From: an uncultured Ruminococcus sp.
Lineage (GTDB): Bacteria > Bacillota > Clostridia > Oscillospirales > Acutalibacteraceae
Assembly (NCBI GenBank): GCA_902776185.1
Contig: CACYPH010000016.1
Coordinates: 1 to 39,865 of the forward strand
DNA: 39,865 nucleotides
Direction of reading: 5' to 3'
Notes under the pieces: model-generated
The model's database searches: none
Told to the model about the DNA's origin: nothing
What the model saw: the letters and a program-made list of their open reading frames with translations, nothing else
Shown here: positions 34,392 through 39,865 of the stretch, piece after piece
Layout of the letters: the number at the start of each line of letters is the position of its first letter
Position numbering within the stretch: the stretch's first letter is position 1
Position numbers and translations under genes: made by a program

Positions 34392-35081
34392 ATGAACGAA
34401 AAGGAACGAACAGAGCTGTATCAAAGTACCTTTGATAAGATTCATGCGCCAAAGGAGCTTTTGAGAAAGGTTGAGAGTATGAGTAAGGAAAGCAGACGGA
34501 TAAAAAAGAGAGTCATCCTGCGGCGGACAGCATGGGCAGCGGCGGCAGTCGTCATACTGTTTGTGCTGAGTAATGCGGTCGTACTTGCCGCGACGGGAGA
34601 GCCGTGGGTCGGAATTGTCTTTGACTGGAACAAAAATCCCGGACAGCCGCTGGAAAACGTCAACGATTTCTTTTGGGAGAATGGAAATCTGTTTGATGCG
34701 GACGGAGCTTCTGTGAAGCGTCAATACTACGGGGGCACTTATCTGGACGGTAATGTTCAGGTGATCCTGCTGACAGATATGAGCAGGAGTGATGAATTCA
34801 CAAAGCTCGGGGAGAATGTGCGCTATGAAAAATGCGAGTACAGCTACGATGAGCTGAGCCGAGCGATCCAAAGTATCAACAGCAGACTTGCCGAGCTGAG
34901 AAGCGAGGGCGAAGCCTTTGCCGACGATGTGGTCGGAATGGCGCTGGACGAAAGGAATAACCGGGTGGATGTGGATATTTACCACATGACCGATGAAAAG
35001 ACAGAATGGTTCAAAAAGAATATCAGCGACGCGGGGTATCTCGTATTTGTCAATGCAGACGCCTTACCGGGAGAGGATTAA
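34392..35081 (+). CDS. Single-pass membrane protein, probable anti-sigma factor
   Basis: Codes for 229 residues. Residues 1-46 are charged and cytoplasmic (EKERTELYQSTFDKIHAPKELLRKV). One membrane segment follows at about 47-68 (AWAAAAVVILFVLSNAVVLAAT), then about 160 extracytoplasmic residues with GGTYLDGNVQVILLTDMSR, YSYDELSRAIQSINSRLAEL and NNRVDVDIYH. The N-in, one-helix layout and coupling to an ECF sigma gene point to an anti-sigma factor. The outer domain has a pattern reminiscent of protease pro-domains; this is a weak similarity. AAGGAGGCG lies upstream. Confidence 0.7.
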   Translation: MNEKERTELYQSTFDKIHAPKELLRKVESMSKESRRIKKRVILRRTAWAAAAVVILFVLSNAVVLAATGEPWVGIVFDWNKNPGQPLENVNDFFWENGNLFDADGASVKRQYYGGTYLDGNVQVILLTDMSRSDEFTKLGENVRYEKCEYSYDELSRAIQSINSRLAELRSEGEAFADDVVGMALDERNNRVDVDIYHMTDEKTEWFKKNISDAGYLVFVNADALPGED

Positions 35082-35082
35082 T

Positions 35083-35118
35083 ACAAAAGCAGGAGCGTGG
35101 ATGCGCTCCTGCTTTTGT
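35083..35118. terminator. Bidirectional-looking terminator after the anti-sigma gene
   Basis: ACAAAAGCAGGAGCG and CGCTCCTGCTTTTGT form a perfect 15-bp stem with a six-base loop. It begins with an A-run and ends with a T-run, so it could stop transcription in both directions. Confidence 0.88.
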
Positions 35119-35230
35119 GCCGTTTCGGGATATTGCCGCATCGATGAACAAGGGCGTTGATTCGTTGCAGCGGCTGATAGATGTAGAGCGGACATTATTT
35201 ACAGAAAGTTCTTTATTTTTTGTCGAAACG

Positions 35231-35239
35231 TGGTATAAT
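35231..35239 (+). promoter_or_regulatory. Extended -10 promoter upstream of the cyclase gene
   Basis: TGGTATAAT is an extended -10 box. The matching -35 region (CTTTAT or nearby T-rich bases) is weak. The start of transcription would be near 35246, giving a 65-base leader. The sequence between the terminator and this box (35119-35220) shows no gene. Confidence 0.6.
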
Positions 35240-35310
35240 ACATTTATAATAGGGTAGTTTGTACTATATATGGTATGGGATCACCCGATTGACGGACTGA
35301 GGTGCTGTAG

Positions 35311-35904
35311 ATGTTGATATATGATATTTCCAGGGAGATCCTGTCGGCGCAGGTGTATGAGGGCGACCCGCGTCCGTCTGTGCGCTGGCTCAAAAAGATC
35401 GACGACGGCGCGATGTACAACCTCTCGACGATCAGCCTTTGCAATCACACGGGCACGCATATCGATGCGCCCCTGCACTTTGACGACGAGGGCAAGGATA
35501 TCACCGCCCTGCGGCTGTCGCAGTTCTACGGGAAATGCACCGTCGTGACCATCGAGGGAATCCTCACCGGCGAGGATATGGAGCGGCTGCTGCCGCACTG
35601 TGAGCGCAGGCTGATCCTGCATTCATCCGGCAACGCGTTCCTGTCCGTATCCGCGGCGCGCGTGATCGCCGACAGCAATCTGCTGCTGATCGGCACGGAC
35701 GCGATCTCTATCGCGCCTCCGTTCGACGAATATATGCCGCATCTGGAGCTTGCCCGCGCAGGGATCGCCGTGCTCGAGGGCTTGTACCTCGAGGGCGTCG
35801 AGGACGGTACCTACACGCTCTCGGCATTCCCGCTGAAGGTCGGCGGGGTAGAAGCCGCACCGTGCAGAGCGGTATTGATCGGAGAAACAAAGGGATATTA
35901 TTAG
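35311..35904 (+). CDS. Cyclase-family metal-dependent hydrolase (kynurenine formamidase-like)
   Basis: Codes for 197 residues. It carries the cyclase-family signature HTGTHIDAPLHF at 46-57, with presumed metal ligands His46, His50 and Asp52. This fold includes kynurenine formamidase (KynB), isatin hydrolase and less well-known enzymes; no kynurenine-pathway gene is nearby, so the substrate is left open. The short form and the early YDISREI motif fit the family. The binding site (GAGGTGC) is weak. The stop TAG at 35902-35904 lies within the first heptamer of repeat element 7. Confidence 0.85.
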   Translation: MLIYDISREILSAQVYEGDPRPSVRWLKKIDDGAMYNLSTISLCNHTGTHIDAPLHFDDEGKDITALRLSQFYGKCTVVTIEGILTGEDMERLLPHCERRLILHSSGNAFLSVSAARVIADSNLLLIGTDAISIAPPFDEYMPHLELARAGIAVLEGLYLEGVEDGTYTLSAFPLKVGGVEAAPCRAVLIGETKGYY

Positions 35905-36021
35905 TCGGTAGTTGTTAGTTTTTAGTTGGTAGTTATTTTAGTGCCTGCGGCGCAATATGGAGCGCAAGCGCTCGATTCTACTCCTGCCCAACAGAACTAC
36001 CAACCATCAATCACCAACTAA
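35901..36021. repeat. Heptamer repeat element 7 with inverted arms
   Basis: Left-arm heptamers TTAGTCG, GTAGTTG, TTAGTTT, TTAGTTG, GTAGTTA occupy 35901-35935. The core TAGTGCCTGCGGCGC (shared with element 2) and a hairpin GAGCG-CAAG-CGCTC follow. Right-arm heptamers GAACTAC, CAACCAT, CAATCAC, CAACTAA occupy 35994-36021 and are the complement of the left arm. The first unit contains the cyclase stop codon. Confidence 0.82.
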
Positions 36022-36038
36022 CTCCAAAGGAGTAATAT

Positions 36039-38183
36039 ATGAGAAGATTTGTTGCCGTCCTGTTGACGGCACTGATAGTATCGGCGCTGTGTATGGCGCT
36101 GACCGGGTGCGATTCGCCAAAGGTGCGGGTCGAATCCGTGATGACGATCACAAAAGAATTCAAGGGCTCGCGGACGATCACGGTCGTCTATCCGCTGAAC
36201 GCCGAGATCGACGCGATCAAGGACGATATCCTCGATGAGAACCCCGTCGCGAATGTCGACGGCGCAAAGTTCAGCTATCTCGGCGCGACCGAGGACGGCT
36301 ACAGCTTTGAGCTTGCGCTGAGCTTTAACAATCTGAACGAATACGAGGCGCAGATCGCCGCGATCATCGGACGCGACGCGAACGCGGTCCTTGCCTGCAA
36401 AAGCACCGTGATGTTCACCGGCACGCGCATGGCGGAGGATTTTGACGTCAGCGAGCTGGTGGGCTGGATCGAGCGCGATACCAAATCCACCGACGCGACC
36501 AAGGATTACACCTTTGAATATGCCGTCAACAAGGTGACGGTCGGCACGGATACCTTTGATACCGAATCCACCGTCAGCATCAACGAGGGCAAGGGCATTG
36601 AGGTCAGCTCGGTCGAGGTCAAGACCTACAATGAAAAAGCGGGTCTGCTGAGCCGTACCTTTGACCGCAGCTTTGTCTTTGCGATCCCGGCGGATATCTA
36701 TGCCGAGAACAAAAAGAAGATCAACGAATACTTTGAGGAGCTGGTCGGCGAAACTGCCCAGATCTCCGATACGCATGAGGGAAACAACATTCTGTTCAGC
36801 GTGACCTTTGAGGGGCTGAACCTCAGCGAGCTGGAAACCACGACTGCCGCGGTGCTGGACAGCGACGGCGTCAGCGTTTACTACGGCGACAAGGACAATA
36901 TGTCGACCCCGCTGTATGAGGGCAGAGTGCTGGAGGAAACCTTAGACACGCTGTCCTTTGCGGGCAAATCAGATAACCCTCCGACCCTGAAATACACCTA
37001 CTCGCTGCCGACCAACACGGTGCGCGGCGAGGGCGCGCTGTATATCGACGGAAGCTGGCAGGACGCCGGCACATGGGATGACGGTGCATTCCGCATCTCG
37101 GACGATACGGGTCTGACCCATCTTAGGATCTACGACGGCAGACAGTATGTCATCAAGGGCGTCAACTTTGAGCTGACCAGCCTCGGCGACGGCAAGTTCA
37201 GACGCGTGACCTCGTTCCTCTATCCGATCGAGGACGGCTTTGAAGGTCCCGTCTACGCTGCGAAATTCTTTAAGCAAAAGGGCGGCGAGACCTCTGCCGA
37301 TAACGACGGTGAAAACATCATCTGCTCCGTTACCAGCGAGGGTACGCTCGACGAGCTGAACGCGGCAATCGAGAATATCTTCGGCAAGGGCAACTATATC
37401 GCCTATAACCGCCAAAACGGCGCGCTGTCCGACAAGACGACCCTGACGGATTATATCGACCTGCGCCAGGTGATGAACCTCGAGAGCGCGACGGTCGACA
37501 TGAACTATATCGTATCTGCCGAGAACGGCGAGAACATCGTGACCGTGACGAGCGGCGGGTCTGAAACCGCCTACAAGGACAAGGAAACGTCCGTGATCGA
37601 GGTCAAGGGCTGTGTCGGCACTGTCGGGTATCACGGCGTCGTTCCCAAGGCGGGAAATATCATCTTCTATATCCTGTTCGGCGTCGCGCTGTTCGGGATC
37701 ACGACGCTTGCCGCCTATCGGATGCTGATGCCGCCGATCAGGAGAGAGCGCAAGCCGCGCGATCGCAGAGGCGACAGGGAAGAGATCGCCGCGCCCGAGC
37801 AGGCGCAGATGCCTAAAGTGAATGACGACACGCCGTCCTATGCGCCGCAGCAGACGACGACATTCAGCATCTTCGAGCTGGGGATCCTCAGCCGCAACAA
37901 GAAGTATGTCGACGAGATCAATCAGGACGTCGAAAAGCGGCTGGATGCCGACAGACTGGAGCAGCGCAAGAAGGAGCTGCGCCGCAAAGAGCTTGAGGAA
38001 ATGGAAAAGAAGGTTTACGGCGGCGGGGAGAAGCCCGCTGAGCCAGTCGAGGATGGTTCCCCGCGGACGCAGGAAATCATCGATACCTTTGATCAGGCGA
38101 TGAAGAAAGAGCCTGACGCTCCCGAGCCGACCGACCCGATGGAGCTGCTCGATCTGATGAACGGGGAGGATGCAGATGATTAA
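36039..38183 (+). CDS. Large lipoprotein with C-terminal membrane helix, function unknown
   Basis: Codes for 714 residues. The signal peptide ends in a lipobox LTGC with the lipidated Cys24. About 510 extracytoplasmic residues follow, with repeated beta-rich units that start like SVMTITKEFKGSRTITVVYP and FSVTFEGLNLSELE. A single membrane helix lies at about 538-560 (IIFYILFGVALFGITTLAAY), then a basic stretch RRERKPRDRRGDR. The cytoplasmic tail of some 150 residues has a charged coiled coil at about 621-657 and an acidic Pro-rich end. A distant likeness to LppM-type lipoproteins is possible in the first domain. AAAGGAG precedes the start. It overlaps the next gene by eight bases. Confidence 0.7.
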   Translation: MRRFVAVLLTALIVSALCMALTGCDSPKVRVESVMTITKEFKGSRTITVVYPLNAEIDAIKDDILDENPVANVDGAKFSYLGATEDGYSFELALSFNNLNEYEAQIAAIIGRDANAVLACKSTVMFTGTRMAEDFDVSELVGWIERDTKSTDATKDYTFEYAVNKVTVGTDTFDTESTVSINEGKGIEVSSVEVKTYNEKAGLLSRTFDRSFVFAIPADIYAENKKKINEYFEELVGETAQISDTHEGNNILFSVTFEGLNLSELETTTAAVLDSDGVSVYYGDKDNMSTPLYEGRVLEETLDTLSFAGKSDNPPTLKYTYSLPTNTVRGEGALYIDGSWQDAGTWDDGAFRISDDTGLTHLRIYDGRQYVIKGVNFELTSLGDGKFRRVTSFLYPIEDGFEGPVYAAKFFKQKGGETSADNDGENIICSVTSEGTLDELNAAIENIFGKGNYIAYNRQNGALSDKTTLTDYIDLRQVMNLESATVDMNYIVSAENGENIVTVTSGGSETAYKDKETSVIEVKGCVGTVGYHGVVPKAGNIIFYILFGVALFGITTLAAYRMLMPPIRRERKPRDRRGDREEIAAPEQAQMPKVNDDTPSYAPQQTTTFSIFELGILSRNKKYVDEINQDVEKRLDADRLEQRKKELRRKELEEMEKKVYGGGEKPAEPVEDGSPRTQEIIDTFDQAMKKEPDAPEPTDPMELLDLMNGEDADD

Positions 38184-38832
38184 ACTGGTTGCGTTTGATC
38201 TGGACGGTACGGTCGCAGATACGCTCGCCGATCTTGCCACGGCGGTGAACTTCGCGCTCACAAAGCGCGGCTATGACCCGTATCCCGTCGAGGATTACCG
38301 GCAGTTCGTCGGCAACGGCGTGGATAACCTGATGATGCAGGTCTTGAAGGAGCATTATACCCCTGAGACCGCGCAGGAGATGAAGGCGGATTTCTCCGCA
38401 TACTACGCGAGCCACTGTCTGGATATGACGAAGGAGTACCCCGGTATCGCGGAATTACTCAAAGAGCTGGATGACTGCGGCATCAAAACCGCGGTGATCT
38501 CTAATAAGCCCGATGCATTCGTTCCGCAGATCCTCGGTAAGCTGTACCCTGAGCATCGGTTCACGCCGGGATGGGGTCAGCAGGCTGATCTGCCTCGCAA
38601 GCCCGCGCCCGACGCGCTGATCAAGGCGATCGGGATGAACGGCGTCGATAAGAGTGAAGTGCTGTATGTCGGCGACAGCAACGTGGATGTTGCCTTTGCA
38701 CATAATGCAGGCGTGAAGGTCTGCGGCGTGAGCTGGGGCTTCCGCGGCGCTGAGGAGTTGAGAGAAGCCGGTGCGGACTTTATCGTCGATACGGCGGAGG
38801 AATTGAGAGAGATCGTATTGAATCAGGAATGA
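38176..38832 (+). CDS. HAD-family phosphatase (phosphoglycolate phosphatase-like)
   Basis: Codes for 218 residues. HAD motif I is FDLDGTVAD with the nucleophile Asp8 and acid/base Asp10, followed by a helical cap domain; motif II is AVISNK; motif III is KPAPDAL; motif IV is YVGDSNVD. The sequence is close to Gph-type enzymes that clear 2-phosphoglycolate, but substrates in this family vary. ATG 38176 is preferred to 38170 because GGGGAGG then lies about six bases away. Overlap with the lipoprotein gene suggests co-translation. A repeat element begins four bases after the stop. Confidence 0.88.
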   Translation: MIKLVAFDLDGTVADTLADLATAVNFALTKRGYDPYPVEDYRQFVGNGVDNLMMQVLKEHYTPETAQEMKADFSAYYASHCLDMTKEYPGIAELLKELDDCGIKTAVISNKPDAFVPQILGKLYPEHRFTPGWGQQADLPRKPAPDALIKAIGMNGVDKSEVLYVGDSNVDVAFAHNAGVKVCGVSWGFRGAEELREAGADFIVDTAEELREIVLNQE

Positions 38833-38835
38833 GCA

Positions 38836-38952
38836 TGTAGGGTACGGCGCTTGTCGACGTACCGTATGGCAGAAGCGTTTCATTCCTATCCGGGGTGTTC
38901 GATATTGGATGCGCCCAGCATTCTCGGTACGTCATAAATGCCGTACCCTACA
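38836..38952. mobile_element. Small inverted-repeat element, copy 1 (upstream of queH)
   Basis: 117 bases bounded by TGTAGGGTACGGC and its complement GCCGTACCCTACA. The similarity goes on inwards to GACGTACC / GGTACGTC, giving imperfect terminal repeats of about 28 bases. No protein is encoded, so it resembles a MITE. Its inner sequence (CCTATCCGGGGT..TTCG) matches the reverse complement of copy 2. Confidence 0.82.
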
Positions 38953-38984
38953 AAACGCAGCAGTGCCCCTACACAGGTGGTTTT

Positions 38985-39611
38985 ATGAACAAACGAAATT
39001 ATCAAAAAGAGCTTGACGCGCTGATCGAAAAGAATGCGGCGGTGGGGGAGAAGCCCTCGCTGCTGCTGCACGTTTGCTGTGCGGTCTGCGCGAGCTATGT
39101 GCTGGAATACCTTTACGAGCATTTTCAGATCACTATCGCCTACTATAACCCGAATATCACCGAAGAGGGCGAGTATCAGTATCGCTATTCCGAGCTCAGG
39201 CGCTATATCGCCGAGCGCCATATGGATGCGATCCGCTTTGAGGACGTTGAGTACGATCCCGAGGAATTCTTCGAAAAGGTCAAAGGACATGAGTCCGACC
39301 GCGAGGGCGGGGCGAGGTGTTCGATCTGCTTTGCACAGCGCTTAGGCTACACGGCGAAGCTCGCGAAGCAGGGAGGATATCGGTACTTTGCGACGACGCT
39401 GACCATCAGCCCGCTGAAAAACGCCGAGGTCATCAATGCGATCGGTACGCGCATCGGCGAACTCGAGGGCGTGGAATACCTGCCGTCCGATTTCAAAAAG
39501 AAAAACGGCTACAAGCGTTCTATCGAGCTGAGCAAGGAATACAATTTATATAGGCAGAATTTCTGCGGATGTGTATTCTCAGAGAACGAGGCGAAAGAGC
39601 GTATGGCGTAG
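38985..39611 (+). CDS. queH: Epoxyqueuosine reductase QueH
   Basis: Codes for 208 residues. QueH reduces epoxyqueuosine to queuosine in the wobble position of GUN tRNAs and replaces the cobalamin-dependent QueG. The cysteine pattern is complete: Cys31-Cys32-x2-Cys35 in LLHVCCAVC, Cys112-x2-Cys115 in RCSICF, and Cys194-x-Cys196 in NFCGC; YYNPNITEEGEY is also typical. ATG 38985 follows AGGTGG; the longer frame from 38895 would translate the upstream repeat element. The stop TAG is formed by the first bases of the downstream element. Confidence 0.93.
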   Translation: MNKRNYQKELDALIEKNAAVGEKPSLLLHVCCAVCASYVLEYLYEHFQITIAYYNPNITEEGEYQYRYSELRRYIAERHMDAIRFEDVEYDPEEFFEKVKGHESDREGGARCSICFAQRLGYTAKLAKQGGYRYFATTLTISPLKNAEVINAIGTRIGELEGVEYLPSDFKKKNGYKRSIELSKEYNLYRQNFCGCVFSENEAKERMA

Positions 39612-39734
39612 GGTACGGCATCGACACGCGTGTCTGACGTACCGAGTATGCCGGGCGTTTCCTTTTTCGAATTACCTCGGATAGGAAAACAATGCTCCTG
39701 TCAAGTGGTACGTCGGCAAGCGCCGTACCCTACA
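39608..39734. mobile_element. Small inverted-repeat element, copy 2 (downstream of queH)
   Basis: 127 bases bounded by GTAGGGTACGGC and GCCGTACCCTACA, with inner GACGTACC / GGTACGTC. It is in the opposite orientation to copy 1: its reverse complement contains CCTATCCGAGGTAATTCG as in copy 1. The queH stop codon is part of its left terminal repeat. Confidence 0.82.
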
Positions 39735-39844
39735 AATTGCTTTTGATGTGTGACCCGATGTCCGACACACGTGAATCTAATTCTGTCATAAAAATGTAAA
39801 TACTATTACAGCCCAAATATGGTATAACATAGAAGGGTGGTAAA
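39735..39844 (+). promoter_or_regulatory. Promoter region for the gene at the window end
   Basis: An extended -10 box TGGTATAAC lies at about 39819-39828, with an A/T-rich upstream region but no good -35 box. AGAAGGGTGG before the ATG at 39845 is a plausible binding site. The rest of the gap holds nothing that I recognise. Confidence 0.5.
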
Positions 39845-39865
39845 ATGGATGGATTAGAGAGATTG
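39845..39865 (+). CDS. Start of an unidentified gene (cut by window edge)
   Basis: Only seven codons are visible (MDGLERL). A binding site AAGGGTGG and an extended -10 promoter box upstream support a real gene start. No function can be assigned. Confidence 0.45.

Noticed and set aside
38895-38984. Longer QueH start at 38895
   Set aside because: The extra 30 residues come from the inverted-repeat element, and a binding site AGGTGG lies before the ATG at 38985.

Overview
The window looks like core chromosome from an anaerobic, moderately GC-rich member of the class Clostridia, most like Ruminococcaceae/Oscillospirales gut bacteria. The reasons are: every gene lies on the + strand; the S10-spc-alpha ribosomal order is of Firmicutes type (secY-adk-map-KOW-infA-rpmJ-rpsM-rpsK-rpsD-rpoA-rplQ); Shine-Dalgarno sites are strong AGGAGG; S14 is the short zinc form; PyrK/PyrD1B, PurL with a fused glutaminase, and QueH are present; and some intergenic palindromes resemble those common in gut Clostridia. 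The genus cannot be fixed from the sequence alone.

Region 1 (1-6225) is the end of a pyrimidine operon: the carB tail, then pyrK, pyrD, pyrF, pyrE, pyrB, pyrI, followed with no gap by guaB. Most junctions overlap or abut, so the genes are probably translationally coupled. Together they make UMP from carbamoyl phosphate and, through guaB, open the guanine branch.

Region 2 (6226-17184) is a purine operon: purE, purF, purM, purN, a PurO-type IMP cyclohydrolase, a stand-alone AICAR transformylase, purD and a 1228-residue PurL. Three enzymes are unusual. PurF keeps its PRPP and Fe-S sites but has lost the whole glutaminase active site. The usual two-domain PurH is replaced by two separate proteins, one of archaeal type. 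The IMP dehydrogenase matches the Tritrichomonas foetus-type sequence. purC, purB and purK are not in the window.

Region 3 (17185-33836) starts with a 659-base gap. It holds a good promoter (TTGAAA-N17-TATAAT) and a leader of about 445 nt with stacked hairpins ending in a terminator just before rpsJ, a candidate autoregulatory S10 leader. Then come 29 genes for ribosomal proteins, SecY, adenylate kinase, methionine aminopeptidase, a KOW protein, IF-1 and RNA polymerase alpha. A strong terminator closes the block after rplQ.

Region 4 (33837-39865) is less conserved: an ECF sigma factor with a membrane-anchored probable anti-sigma factor, a cyclase-family metal hydrolase, a large unknown lipoprotein with one C-terminal membrane helix, a HAD phosphatase, queH, and the first codons of another gene.

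Through all regions runs a family of intergenic repeats built of heptamers, often with inverted arms around a short GC-rich core. Seven copies were seen, two of them inside the ribosomal protein block. A second, unrelated element with terminal inverted repeats occurs twice in opposite orientation, one copy on each side of queH. A third palindromic element lies between infA and rpmJ. Several of these repeats supply the stop codon or last codons of the gene next to them.
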